64,000 bases of DNA. It comes from Phaeovulum veldkampii DSM 11550. GTDB lineage: Bacteria > Pseudomonadota > Alphaproteobacteria > Rhodobacterales > Rhodobacteraceae. Both the position numbers and the translations under genes were made by a program. This document shows, piece by piece, positions 34,019-42,607 of this stretch. Position 1 is the stretch's first letter, and the number at the start of each line of letters is the position of its first letter. The notes beneath the pieces were generated by a model. It ran no database searches. It saw nothing but the letters and a program-made list of their open reading frames with translations, and was not told the DNA's origin. The stretch lies in contig NZ_PZKF01000008.1 of NCBI RefSeq assembly GCF_003034995.1, positions 1 through 64,000 on the forward strand, given 5' to 3'.

Positions 34019-34854
34019 CCGATCCGCTGGAACGGATCGCTCAGGCGCTGGAGCGGTTGGCGCCGGCGCCCCTGCATGCGCCCGATTTCGCCGCCGCTGA
34101 TGCCTTTGTCTGGCACACCGCGCCTGACCGGCTGGAACCCGTGGCGCAGGTGGCCCGCGTCGATCTCGGCCTTTTGCAGGGCATCGACCGGGCGCGCGAC
34201 ACGCTGCTGGCCAACACGCTGCAATTTGCGCGCGGGGCTGCGGCCAACAATGCGCTGCTGTGGGGCGCGCGGGGGATGGGCAAATCTTCGCTGGTCAAGG
34301 CGGTTCACGCCGCGGTGCGGGCCGAGGGGCTGGCGCTGACGCTGGTGGAACTGTCGCGCGAGGATCTGCCCTCGGTCACGCGCCTGCTGGCGCATCTGCG
34401 CGCGGCGCCCGACCGGCGCTTTGTGCTGTTTTGCGACGATTTGTCGTTCAGCCATGACGATCAGCATTACAAAAGCCTCAAGGCAGTGCTGGATGGCGGG
34501 ATCGAGGGGCGCCCGGCCAATGTGCTGTTCTATGCCACATCGAACCGGCGCCACCTGATGCCGCGCGACATGATCGAGAACGAGCGATCGACCGCGATCA
34601 ACCCCTCCGAGGCAGTCGAGGAAAAGGTGTCGCTGTCAGACCGCTTCGGGCTGTGGCTGGGCTTCCACCCCTGCGGGCAAGACGACTATCTGGCGATGAT
34701 CGAGGGCTATTGCGCGGCCTGGGGTCTTGCGGTGCCGCCCGATCAGTTGCGCGCCGAGGCGATCGAATGGCAGGCCACGCGCGGCGCGCGGTCGGGGCGG
34801 GTGGCGTGGCAGTTCTTTACTGATCTTGCCGGGCGGCGGGGCGTGGCGTTGTGA
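34015..34854 (+). CDS. DUF815-family P-loop ATP-binding protein
   Basis: A 279-residue AAA-like ATPase of the DUF815 family. Walker A is [15 protein letters not shown] (GARGMGKS at 84-91), Walker B is [10 protein letters not shown] at about 139-148, then the distinctive [32 protein letters not shown] block and [15 protein letters not shown]. Biochemical role unknown. It starts with GTG overlapping the tatC stop and its stop overlaps the next gene's GTG, so it is translationally coupled to the Tat genes. A Tat-related function is only suggested by this position. Confidence 0.88.
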   Translation: MTDPLERIAQALERLAPAPLHAPDFAAADAFVWHTAPDRLEPVAQVARVDLGLLQGIDRARDTLLANTLQFARGAAANNALLWGARGMGKSSLVKAVHAAVRAEGLALTLVELSREDLPSVTRLLAHLRAAPDRRFVLFCDDLSFSHDDQHYKSLKAVLDGGIEGRPANVLFYATSNRRHLMPRDMIENERSTAINPSEAVEEKVSLSDRFGLWLGFHPCGQDDYLAMIEGYCAAWGLAVPPDQLRAEAIEWQATRGARSGRVAWQFFTDLAGRRGVAL

Positions 34855-35501
34855 CGGCGCAGGCGGCGGGCGTGATGATGCAGGCAAGCGATATTCAGAC
34901 GCTGTTCACCGGCCCGTCGGGCGCCTATCTTTGCGCCCGCTGGGCGCGCCCGATCGTGCCGGTGGTGTTCGGGCTTGAGATGGAAACGCTGGCTGTCGTC
35001 AAGGGCGCGGTCGAGGCGGTGGTGGCACTGGCAGGTCACAAGATGGCCGAAACTGACCCCGAGATGGGCGCCAACCTGATGCTGTTCTTCTTTCGCGACT
35101 GGGACGAATTGCTGGCCTTGCCCGATCTGGACCGGCTGGCCGACAACCTGCCCGATCGGGTTGCGCAGATCAAGGCGGCGGGGGCCAACCAGTATCGGCT
35201 GTTCCGGTTCGAGGCGGACGGGGCGATCCGCGCTTGCCTGTCCTTTGTGCGGATCGATGACGCCCTGGCCGCGCAGCCCGCCGACGCGCTGGCGCTGGCG
35301 CAGGCGGTGGCCATGATCCTGACCTGGGGCGAGGGCGCCTTTGGGCCGCGTGGTGCATTGGCCGAGGTGCAGGGGCAGGCGGTGCTGCGCCCCGAGGTGG
35401 CGGCGGTGATCCGTGCCGCCTATGATCCGGTTCTGCCGGGCTGCGCGCGCGACGCCACCCACGCCCTGCGGCTGGCCGCCCGGATCGCCGCCGCGGCCTG
35501 A
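34851..35501 (+). CDS. Conserved-looking hypothetical protein coupled to the tat-DUF815 operon
   Basis: A 216-residue soluble-looking protein I do not recognise. It has no signal peptide or clear membrane helix. Visible features are YLCARWARPIVPVVFGL (about 27-43), GANLMLFFFRDWDELLALPDL (about 73-93), and RLFRFEADGAIRACLSFVRID (about 122-142), suggesting an alternating alpha/beta fold. The GTG start overlaps the DUF815 stop (GTGA), which supports real translation; codon use is like the neighbours. The first Met-rich segment (GVMMQASDIQ) offers a later start at about residue 9-10. Confidence 0.75.
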   Translation: MTAQAAGVMMQASDIQTLFTGPSGAYLCARWARPIVPVVFGLEMETLAVVKGAVEAVVALAGHKMAETDPEMGANLMLFFFRDWDELLALPDLDRLADNLPDRVAQIKAAGANQYRLFRFEADGAIRACLSFVRIDDALAAQPADALALAQAVAMILTWGEGAFGPRGALAEVQGQAVLRPEVAAVIRAAYDPVLPGCARDATHALRLAARIAAAA

Positions 35502-35571
35502 GAGACGGGGCGTGTGCGCAAGGAAAATTTCTGGCCCGGCCCCGAGATGGTCCGCGCCTTACGGAGGTGTC

Positions 35572-35973
35572 ATGACCCACAGCTTTCCGGTCCGCGTCTA
35601 TTACGAGGATACCGACCTTGCCGGTATCGTCTATTATGCCAATTACCTGAAGTTCATCGAGCGTGGCCGCAGTGAATGGGTGCGGGGTCTGGGGGTCGAT
35701 CAGGTCGCGCTGAAGCGGGATCAGGGCGTCGTCTTTGCCGTCCGCCGGGTGGAGGCCGATTACCTGCGCCCCGCCAAATTCGATGACGAATTGACTGTGA
35801 CCACCCGCGCGCTGGCGGTGACCGGGGCGCGCTTTGTTCTTGAACAGGAGGTGTTGCGCGGCACCGAGCGGCTGTTTGCGGCCACGGTCACGATTGTCTG
35901 TCTGACCGAAACCGGGGCACCGGCGCGGCTTTCGGCGGAAATTCGCCGCAAACTTGCGCCCAGCCTGCATTGA
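35572..35973 (+). CDS. ybgC: Tol-Pal-associated acyl-CoA thioesterase YbgC
   Basis: A 133-residue hot-dog-fold thioesterase acting on acyl-CoA or acyl-ACP, the usual first gene of the tol-pal cluster. The active-site motif is VYYEDTDLAGIVYYANYLKF at about 9-28 (nucleophilic Asp in DTDLAG), followed by FIERGRSEW and VRRVEADYLRPAKFDD. Start: ATG 35572 with ACGGAGGTG immediately upstream. The gap to tolQ is 111 bases. Confidence 0.94.
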   Translation: MTHSFPVRVYYEDTDLAGIVYYANYLKFIERGRSEWVRGLGVDQVALKRDQGVVFAVRRVEADYLRPAKFDDELTVTTRALAVTGARFVLEQEVLRGTERLFAATVTIVCLTETGAPARLSAEIRRKLAPSLH

Positions 35974-36084
35974 TTGTGCAGTTGCGGCGTAAATCCGGCG
36001 TGAGAGTTATGGCCCCGTGCGTTTGACCGTGGTATTGCAAGCCCAAAGAGCCGCGCCAATGCGGCCCAACCGGCGAGCAGAGAC

Positions 36085-36780
36085 ATGGAACCTCAGACCC
36101 TTGCGATGGCGCAGGAGATCGACTTCTCCTTGCTGGCGCTTTTTGCCCGCGCCTCCCTGACCGTAAAGCTGGTAATGCTGTTGCTGATGGCGGCCAGTTT
36201 CTGGTCGTGGTCGATCATCATCCGCAAATTCCTGGCCTATCGCATCGCCCGGCGCGAGGCGGCGGTGTTCGATCGCGCCTTCTGGTCGGGCGAGCCGCTG
36301 GACGAGCTGTTCGACGCAATCGGCCCCGCGCCCACCGGCGCCTCGGAAAAGATCTTTGCCGCCGGTATGCAGGAATGGCGGCGCAGCCACCGGCAGGATG
36401 GCGGGCTGATCACCGGCGCGCAGGCGCGGATCGATCGGTCGATGGATGTGGCAATCGCCAAGGAAAGCGAACAGATCAACGCGGGCCTGCCGTTTCTGGC
36501 CACCGTCGGTTCGACCGCGCCCTTCGTGGGCCTGTTCGGCACCGTCTGGGGCATCAAGGTCGCCTTCGAGGAAATCGCAATTTCGCAAAACACCAGCCTT
36601 GCCGTAGTGGCGCCGGGCATCGCCGAGGCGCTGCTGGCCACCGGGCTTGGCCTGCTGGCTGCCATTCCGGCGGTGATCTTTTACAACAAGCTGTCGTCGG
36701 ACAGCGACCGCATTATCGCGGGATATGAAGCCTTTGCCGACGAATTCGCGACGATCCTGTCGCGCCAGCTGGACGCCTGA
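36085..36780 (+). CDS. tolQ: Tol-Pal system proton channel subunit TolQ
   Basis: A 231-residue inner-membrane protein related to ExbB and MotA that forms the proton-driven motor with TolR. Three membrane helices: about 28-50 (LVMLLLMAASFWSWSIIIRK), 137-160 (FLATVGSTAPFVGLFGTVWG, with the conserved Thr/Gly residues) and 170-195 (VVAPGIAEALLATGLGLLAAIPA). The large cytoplasmic loop lies between helices 1 and 2. Four bases before tolR. Confidence 0.95.
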   Translation: MEPQTLAMAQEIDFSLLALFARASLTVKLVMLLLMAASFWSWSIIIRKFLAYRIARREAAVFDRAFWSGEPLDELFDAIGPAPTGASEKIFAAGMQEWRRSHRQDGGLITGAQARIDRSMDVAIAKESEQINAGLPFLATVGSTAPFVGLFGTVWGIKVAFEEIAISQNTSLAVVAPGIAEALLATGLGLLAAIPAVIFYNKLSSDSDRIIAGYEAFADEFATILSRQLDA

Positions 36781-36783
36781 GCG

Positions 36784-37269
36784 ATGGGCGCCGGGGTGAT
36801 GAAGAAGGCGGGTGGCGGCGGGCGCCGCCGCCGGTCGGCCCGCGGCAAGCACGCCGCGATGAGCGAGATCAACGTCACGCCCTTTGTGGACGTGATGCTG
36901 GTGCTGCTGATCATCTTCATGGTGGCAGCGCCCCTGATGACGGTGGGCGTGCCGCTGGAACTGCCCAAGACCGCCGCCAAATCGGTGCCGACCGAGGCTG
37001 AAGAGCCGCTGACCATCTCGCTGACGGTCGAGGGTCAGATCATGGTGATGAACACCGAGGTTCCGGCTGACGGTCTGGTGGACCGGCTCAAGGCCATCGC
37101 CACCGAGCGCGAGAGCGACAAGCTGTTCCTGCGCGCCGACGGGGCTATCCCGTATGAAAAGGTCGTGCAGGTGATGGGCGCGCTGAATGCGGGCGGGTTT
37201 TCCAACATCGTTCTGGTGACCGACACCGGCGGCCCCGCCTTGACCGGGACGCCGGAGCCGGGGAACTGA
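36784..37269 (+). CDS. tolR: Tol-Pal system protein TolR
   Basis: A 161-residue ExbD/TolR protein. A basic N-terminus (KKAGGGGRRRRSARGKH) precedes a single membrane helix with the proton-carrying Asp36 in INVTPFVDVMLVLLIIFMV. The periplasmic domain follows (PLELPKTAAKS, then LFLRADGAIPYEKVVQVMG). Works with TolQ to energise TolA. The next gene starts 14 bases downstream. Confidence 0.95.
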   Translation: MGAGVMKKAGGGGRRRRSARGKHAAMSEINVTPFVDVMLVLLIIFMVAAPLMTVGVPLELPKTAAKSVPTEAEEPLTISLTVEGQIMVMNTEVPADGLVDRLKAIATERESDKLFLRADGAIPYEKVVQVMGALNAGGFSNIVLVTDTGGPALTGTPEPGN

Positions 37270-37283
37270 GGCGGGCAAACGGG

Positions 37284-38426
37284 ATGCCCATGAACCGGAC
37301 AGACAGGATCGGCATTGGCCTTTCGGCGGCGCTCCATCTGGGGCTGATCGTCTGGGTCGCCTTTGGCGACTGGCTGTTCCGCCCCAAGCCGCCGCAGGCG
37401 ATCGAAATGACCGAAGTCGCCGTGATGTCGGAGGCCGAGTTTGCTGCGCTGGTCGCTGCGGCGCCGAAGCCGTCGGACCGGCCCGTGTCCGAGCCCGAGG
37501 CGCCGCGCCCCGCCGCCCGGCCCGAGCCGCCCGAGCCCGAACCGACCCCCGCACCCGAGCCGGAGCCTGAGCCTGCACCTGAACCCACGCCGGAACCCGA
37601 GCCAGACCCCGAACCCGAGGTGGCCGACCTGCCGCCGCCCCTGCCGGTCCCGCCGGTCGAGGTGCCGTCGGAGATGCTGACCGAGGTCAGCCCGCGCCCG
37701 AAACCCAAGCCCGCGCCGCGGGTTGCTCCTACGCCCGCCGAGGCGCCCGAACCCGATGCGCAGGTCGCCGATACCGCGGTCGAGCAAACCCGCCCCGAAG
37801 ATACTGCCGAACCCGAAGAGGTGGTGGAGCCGCCCAAGGAAAACGCGGCCCCGCCCGAGGCCACGACGCAGATCGTGACCGAGGCCACCGAAACCGAGCA
37901 AAAGGCGCAATCTTCAGTGCCGCTGACATCGTCCCGGCCGAAAACCCGGCCCGCCAAGCCTGCGCAACCGGCCAAACCCGCCGCACCCGCGCCAACGCAA
38001 ACCGCCCAGACGCGCACCGATGCCGTGGCCGATGCGCTGGCCGAGGCTCTGGCCGGGGCCGCGACCGAAGGCACCGGCGGGGTGGGCCGCGCCGCGTCTG
38101 GCCCGCCGCTGACCTCGGGCGAAAAGGATGCGCTGGTGATTGCGGTCAAGGCCTGCTGGAACGTCGGCGCGCTGTCGTCGGACGCGCTGCGCACGGTGGT
38201 CACGGTGGGCTTTGACATGACCCCCGATGGCCGCCCCGTCGGCGCCTCGATCCGCCGCCTGTCCTACGAGGGCGGCAATGAGACCGCCGCCGCGCAGGCC
38301 TATGAGGCCGGTCGCCGTGCGATCCTGCGCTGCGGCGCCAACGGCTTTCCGCTGCCGCCCGAAAAATTCGATCAATGGGCGCAGGTCGAGATTGTCTTCA
38401 ACCCCGAAAAGATGAGGATGAAGTGA
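37284..38426 (+). CDS. tolA: TolA-like energy transducer with long Pro/Glu-rich spacer
   Basis: A 380-residue protein in the tolA position. It has one N-terminal membrane helix (about 10-30, [18 protein letters not shown], with the conserved SxxxH pattern), then a long spacer (about 62-265) made of Pro-Glu repeats ([15 protein letters not shown]), Lys-Pro and Ala-rich segments instead of the helical Ala/Lys-rich domain of enterobacterial TolA. The C-terminal TonB/TolA-like domain spans about 275-380 ([19 protein letters not shown], ending [13 protein letters not shown]). It should span the periplasm from TolQR to Pal/TolB. Confidence 0.88.
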   Translation: MPMNRTDRIGIGLSAALHLGLIVWVAFGDWLFRPKPPQAIEMTEVAVMSEAEFAALVAAAPKPSDRPVSEPEAPRPAARPEPPEPEPTPAPEPEPEPAPEPTPEPEPDPEPEVADLPPPLPVPPVEVPSEMLTEVSPRPKPKPAPRVAPTPAEAPEPDAQVADTAVEQTRPEDTAEPEEVVEPPKENAAPPEATTQIVTEATETEQKAQSSVPLTSSRPKTRPAKPAQPAKPAAPAPTQTAQTRTDAVADALAEALAGAATEGTGGVGRAASGPPLTSGEKDALVIAVKACWNVGALSSDALRTVVTVGFDMTPDGRPVGASIRRLSYEGGNETAAAQAYEAGRRAILRCGANGFPLPPEKFDQWAQVEIVFNPEKMRMK

Positions 38427-38481
38427 TCGCCCCTGCCGCCCCCGCCCTGTCCGCTTCAACCCGTTCCGAGGGATTGCCCCG

Positions 38482-39813
38482 ATGTTTCGTTTCCTGACGC
38501 TTCCTGTTCTTGCCCTGTCGCTGACCGCACTCGCTCCGGCGCCTGCTGCGCTGGCGCAGCAAGGCCCGCTGCGCATCGAGATCACCGAAGGTGTGATCGA
38601 GCCGTTGCCCTTTGCCGCGCCGACCTTCGTGGCCGAAAATGGCGAGGCCGCGCAATTCGCAGCCGACATCACACGCGTGATCGCCGCCGATCTGGCGGGC
38701 ACCGGGCTGTTCCGCGAAATTCCCGAAAATGCCCATATCTCGCGCGTGTCCAGTTTCGAGGCGCCGGTCAGCTATGCCGACTGGAAGGCGATCAACGCGC
38801 AGGCGCTGATCACCGGGGCGGTGGCGGTGTCGGGCGGGCGCGTGTCGGTCAAGTTTCGGCTTTACGATGTGTTCTCGGGCGCCGAACTGGGCGACGGGCT
38901 GCAATTTGCCGCCTCGACCGCGAGCTGGCGGCGGCTTGCGCACAAGGTGGCCGATGCCGCCTATAGCCGGATCACCGGCGAGGGCGGCTATTTCGACAGC
39001 CGCGTGGTCTTTGTCGCCGAGGCGGGCGCCAAGAATGCCCGGCAAAAGCGGCTGGGCATCATGGATTACGACGGCGCCAATGTGCAGTATCTGACCGACA
39101 GCAGCACGATCGTGCTGGCGCCGCGGTTCTCGCCCAGCGGCGACCGGGTGCTGTATACCACGTTCGAAACCGGCTTTCCGCGGATCAAGATGATCGACGT
39201 GGCCTCGGTCACGGGCCGGTTCCTGGCTGAACAGCCCGGCACCATGACCTTTGCGCCGCGGTTTTCGCCCGATGGCAGCCGCGTGGTCTATTCGCTGGAG
39301 CAGGGCGGCAACACCGACATCTGGGTGATGGACATCGGTTCTGGCTCGGCCAGCCGGCTGACCAATACCCCGGCGATCGAAACTGCGCCCTCGTTCTCGC
39401 CCGACGGGTCGCGGATCGTGTTCGAATCCGACCGATCAGGCACGCAACAGCTTTACATCATGCCCGCAAGCGGCGGCGAGGCCACGCGGATTTCCTTTGG
39501 TGAAGGGCGCTATGGCACCCCGGTCTGGTCGCCGCGCGGCGATCTGGTGGCCTTTACCAAACAGAACGCGGGCCGCTTCCATATTGGCGTGATGCGCACC
39601 GATGGCAGCGAAGAGCGACTGCTCACAGCCTCGTTCCTTGACGAGGGGCCGACCTGGGCCCCGAATGGACGCGTCATCATGTTCACGCGCGAAACTGCAG
39701 GGGCAGGCGGCGAGCCGCGGCTGTATTCGGTCGATATTTCCGGGCGCAACCTGAAACCGGTGCCCACCGCGGGCGCCGCGTCAGACCCGGCCTGGTCGCC
39801 GCTGTTGCCCTGA
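38482..39813 (+). CDS. tolB: Tol-Pal system beta-propeller protein TolB
   Basis: A 443-residue periplasmic protein. Signal peptide about 1-29 (cleavage near ALA-Q). The N-terminal alpha/beta domain runs to about 170, then a six-bladed propeller whose blades repeat the form APRFSPxGxRVxYT...I, for example [17 protein letters not shown] and [17 protein letters not shown]. It binds Pal and TolA. Start: ATG 38482; 55 bases separate it from tolA. Confidence 0.96.
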   Translation: MFRFLTLPVLALSLTALAPAPAALAQQGPLRIEITEGVIEPLPFAAPTFVAENGEAAQFAADITRVIAADLAGTGLFREIPENAHISRVSSFEAPVSYADWKAINAQALITGAVAVSGGRVSVKFRLYDVFSGAELGDGLQFAASTASWRRLAHKVADAAYSRITGEGGYFDSRVVFVAEAGAKNARQKRLGIMDYDGANVQYLTDSSTIVLAPRFSPSGDRVLYTTFETGFPRIKMIDVASVTGRFLAEQPGTMTFAPRFSPDGSRVVYSLEQGGNTDIWVMDIGSGSASRLTNTPAIETAPSFSPDGSRIVFESDRSGTQQLYIMPASGGEATRISFGEGRYGTPVWSPRGDLVAFTKQNAGRFHIGVMRTDGSEERLLTASFLDEGPTWAPNGRVIMFTRETAGAGGEPRLYSVDISGRNLKPVPTAGAASDPAWSPLLP

Positions 39814-39897
39814 TCCGGGTGATGGCGGCCGATTCCCAAGGCCCCGACAACATGTTAGACTGCTGGCAATCGAGCCACAAACAAAGGCGGTAACCCG

Positions 39898-40416
39898 ATG
39901 ACCCTTCTTCCCAAAGCCCTTCTTCTTGTCAGCGCGCTGGCGCTTGCGGCCTGCAACAACCCCGACCGTTTCGGCGCGGGCGGTGCGGGTGGCGCGGGCG
40001 GTGCCGGTGGCATCGACCAATCCAGCCTGGGCGGCGTGAACGATCCGCGCAGCCCGGCCTATTTCAGCCAGACCGTCGGCGACAAGGTTCTGTTTGCGGT
40101 CGATCAGTCCACCCTGTCGCCCGAGGCGCGCACAGTCCTGTCGGGGCAGGCGCAGTGGCTGGGCAACAATACCCAGTATTCGGCCATCATCGAGGGCCAT
40201 GCCGACGAACAGGGCACCCGTGAATACAACCTTGCACTGGGCGCGCGCCGCGCCAGCTCGGTGCAGGAATACCTGATTTCGCAAGGCGTTGCCGCGAACC
40301 GCTTGCGCACCGTTTCCTACGGCAAGGAGCGCCCGTTGGAGGTCTGCTCGACCGAGGATTGCTATGCCAAGAACCGCCGCGCGGTCACGGTCCTTTCGCA
40401 GGGCGCGGGCAGCTGA
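39898..40416 (+). CDS. pal: Peptidoglycan-associated lipoprotein Pal
   Basis: A 172-residue outer-membrane lipoprotein. The lipobox LALAAC places the acylated Cys at 19, followed by a Gly-rich linker (GAGGAGGAGGAGGI). The OmpA-like peptidoglycan-binding domain covers about 60-170, with the diaminopimelate-binding pattern IIEGHADEQGTREYNLALG and RRASSVQEYLISQGV. Partner of TolB. Two AT-richer stretches before the ATG may hold a separate promoter. Confidence 0.96.
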   Translation: MTLLPKALLLVSALALAACNNPDRFGAGGAGGAGGAGGIDQSSLGGVNDPRSPAYFSQTVGDKVLFAVDQSTLSPEARTVLSGQAQWLGNNTQYSAIIEGHADEQGTREYNLALGARRASSVQEYLISQGVAANRLRTVSYGKERPLEVCSTEDCYAKNRRAVTVLSQGAGS

Positions 40417-40423
40417 GGGGCGC

Positions 40424-41254
40424 ATGATGCGGGCATTCGGGCTTAAGGCGGCGCTGGCGCTTGGCCTGACGCTGGCGCTGCCGCAGGCGGGGCTGGCGCA
40501 GGCCAGCGCGCAGACGCTGGCCGACATCCGGGCCGAACTGGGCCAGTTGTCGGCGCAGATCCAGGGCTTGCGGTCTGAACTGCTGGCCTCGGGGCAGTCG
40601 GGGTTGGCGGCGGCGGGCGGCGCCAGCGCGCTGGAGCGGATGAACACGATGGAGGCCGCGCTGTCGCGGCTGACGGCGCAGGCCGAGGCGCTGGAAAACC
40701 GGGTCAACCGGGTCGTCGCCGATGGCACCAACCGCCTTGGCGATCTGGAGTTCCGGCTGTGCGAGATCGAGCCTGGCTGTGACATCGGCGCGCTGGGGGC
40801 GGCGGCGCCTTTGGGCGGGTCGGGCGCGCAACTGGCCGCCCCCGCGGCCCCTGCGGCCACCGGGTCGTTTGCGATGAACGAACAGGCCGATTTTGACCGG
40901 GCCCGGGAGGTGCTCGGTCAAGGTGACTTTCGCGGCGCCGCTGACCTCTTTGCGGCCTTTGCCCAAACCTACACGGGCGGTCCGCTGACCGGAGAGGCGA
41001 TGTATCTGCGCGGGCAGGCTTTGGCGCAGGCGGGCGACACCGCAGGCGCGGCGCGTGCCTGGCTAGAGGCGTTCTCGGCCGCGCCTGACGGGCCGCGCGC
41101 GGCCGACAACCTTTTGGCGCTGGGGCAGTCGCTGGGCGATCTGGGCCAGCGCTCCGAGGCCTGCGCGACGCTGGCCGAGGTCGGGTTCCGCTTTCCCGCC
41201 TCGCCCGCTGCGGCGCAGGCGGCCAGCGTGCGGCAGGGCCTGTCCTGCCCGTGA
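40424..41254 (+). CDS. cpoB: Cell division coordinator CpoB (YbgF), Tol-Pal associated TPR protein
   Basis: A 276-residue periplasmic protein. Signal peptide about 1-25 (LALGLTLALPQAGLAQA). A coiled-coil trimerisation segment follows (about 30-105, ADIRAELGQLSAQIQGLRSE and later heptads), then a linker with two Cys (FRLCEIEPGCD) and three TPR repeats from about 150 (FDRAREVLGQGDFRGAADLF, MYLRGQALAQAGDTAGAARA). It links peptidoglycan synthesis to Tol-driven constriction. Start ATG 40424 or 40427; stop overlaps the tilS GTG. Confidence 0.93.
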   Translation: MMRAFGLKAALALGLTLALPQAGLAQASAQTLADIRAELGQLSAQIQGLRSELLASGQSGLAAAGGASALERMNTMEAALSRLTAQAEALENRVNRVVADGTNRLGDLEFRLCEIEPGCDIGALGAAAPLGGSGAQLAAPAAPAATGSFAMNEQADFDRAREVLGQGDFRGAADLFAAFAQTYTGGPLTGEAMYLRGQALAQAGDTAGAARAWLEAFSAAPDGPRAADNLLALGQSLGDLGQRSEACATLAEVGFRFPASPAAAQAASVRQGLSCP

Positions 41255-41277
41255 CCGGCGTCCTGCCCGTGACCGGC
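41242..41277 (+). repeat. Perfect 18-bp tandem duplication at the cpoB/tilS junction
   Basis: GTCCTGCCCGTGACCGGC occurs at 41242-41259 and again at 41260-41277. It duplicates the GTGA overlap, giving tilS two in-frame GTG codons (41251 and 41269) and six repeated N-terminal residues. Only the first copy is in the cpoB frame before its stop. Confidence 0.95.
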
Positions 41278-42528
41278 ACTGCCTGCCCGCTGGCGGCGAT
41301 GATCGCCGCGGCGCTGCCGCCCGGCCGGTTCCCCCGGCTGGGCGTTGCCGTTTCGGGGGGCAGCGATTCGCTGGCGCTGCTGCATCTGCTGGCCGACCGG
41401 GCCGCGGCGAGGACGGGGGCCGCGGGCACGGCGTTGGCGGTGGTGACGGTTGATCATGGCCTGCGCCCCGAGGCCGCCGACGAGGCCGCGATGGTGGCGC
41501 GGGTGGCGGCGGGGCTGGGCCTGCCCCACCAGGTGCTGCGCTGGCGCGGTTGGGATGGGCGCGGCAACCTGCCCGACGCGGCGCGGCGCGCGCGCTATGG
41601 GCTGATGGCTGACTGGGCGCGGGCGCAGGGCATCGCGGCGGTGGCGCTGGGCCATACCGCCGACGATCAGGCCGAAACCTTTATGATGCGGCTGGCCCGT
41701 GGCGCAGGGGTAGACGGGCTGTCGGCGATGGCGCCCGAACGTCGCGCGCAGGGCATTTTGTGGCTGCGCCCGCTGCTGGCCGCGCGTCGGGCCGATCTGC
41801 GCGCGGCCCTGCGCGCGCGCGGTGTGGGTTGGGCCGATGACCCGACCAATGCCGACCCGGCCTATGCCCGCATCCGCGCCCGCGCGGCGCTGGCCGCGCT
41901 GGAGCCGCTGGGGCTGGGCGTGCCGGTTCTGGCCGAGGTCAGTGCACATCTGCGTGAGGTGCGCGCGGCGCTGGACGCGCAGACCCACGCCGCGGCGCAG
42001 GCCCTGACGCGGGCCGAGGCGGGCGATCTGGTGATCGACCGGGCCGGGCTGGCGGCGCTTCCCGTTGAAATCCGCCGTCGCCTGCTGGCCGCCGCGCTGC
42101 GCTGGATCGCCACGTCTGATTATACCCCGCGCGGGGCCGATCTGGCGCGGCTGATGCGGGCGGTCGAGGCCGGGCAGGGCGCCGCGCTGCACGGGTGTCT
42201 GGCCCGCCCCGAGGGCGCAAACCTGCGGCTTTGCCGCGAACCGGCTGCCGTTGCGGGCGTCACGGCGCGACCCGGCGATCTGTGGGACGGGCGCTGGCGC
42301 CTGACCGGCCCCGCCACCGCCGAAGGCTGCCAGATCGCGGCGCTGGGCGAGGCTGGCCTTGCCCAGTGCCCCGACTGGCGCGCCAGCGGTCGGCCCCGGC
42401 TGGCGCTGAGCGCCGATCCGGCGGTGTGGCGGGCGGGGCATCTGGCGGCTGCGCCGCTGGCCGGTCTGGCGCTGGGCTGGCAGGTTGAACTTGCGCGCGA
42501 TTTTCCCTCATCGCTTTTCTCGCATTGA
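41251..42528 (+). CDS. tilS: tRNA(Ile)-lysidine synthetase TilS
   Basis: A 425-residue N-type ATP pyrophosphatase that turns C34 of tRNA-Ile2 (anticodon CAT) into lysidine so that it reads AUA. The P-loop [16 protein letters not shown] is at 32-47 (SGGSDS 35-40), followed by [35 protein letters not shown] and the [18 protein letters not shown] block. The C-terminal part is shorter than in E. coli. The start is uncertain: GTG 41251 overlaps the cpoB stop, GTG 41269 is the duplicated alternative. A likely substrate tRNA gene is at 7434-7509. Confidence 0.93.
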   Translation: MTGVLPVTGTACPLAAMIAAALPPGRFPRLGVAVSGGSDSLALLHLLADRAAARTGAAGTALAVVTVDHGLRPEAADEAAMVARVAAGLGLPHQVLRWRGWDGRGNLPDAARRARYGLMADWARAQGIAAVALGHTADDQAETFMMRLARGAGVDGLSAMAPERRAQGILWLRPLLAARRADLRAALRARGVGWADDPTNADPAYARIRARAALAALEPLGLGVPVLAEVSAHLREVRAALDAQTHAAAQALTRAEAGDLVIDRAGLAALPVEIRRRLLAAALRWIATSDYTPRGADLARLMRAVEAGQGAALHGCLARPEGANLRLCREPAAVAGVTARPGDLWDGRWRLTGPATAEGCQIAALGEAGLAQCPDWRASGRPRLALSADPAVWRAGHLAAAPLAGLALGWQVELARDFPSSLFSH

Positions 42529-42551
42529 ACCTTTGCGCTTTATCCCTATTT
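42525..42551 (+). promoter_or_regulatory. Possible RpoH-type (heat shock) promoter of ftsH
   Basis: TTG at 42525-42527 and CTATTT at 42546-42551, separated by 18 bases, fit the alphaproteobacterial RpoH pattern TTG-N17/18-CTATNT. The element overlaps the end of tilS and lies about 57 bases before the ftsH start codon. ftsH is a usual heat-shock gene, which supports the reading, but the motif is short. Confidence 0.45.
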
Positions 42552-42607
42552 TCAGTCCAAAGGCGCAGGGCACACCCCGGCGCCGTAGGACTGTTGGAGG
42601 ACAACCT

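Noticed and set aside
37480-37640. Repetitive GC-rich DNA in tolA as a low-complexity or foreign repeat
   Set aside because: The repeats follow codons and encode the Pro-Glu spacer of a TolA in its conserved gene order.
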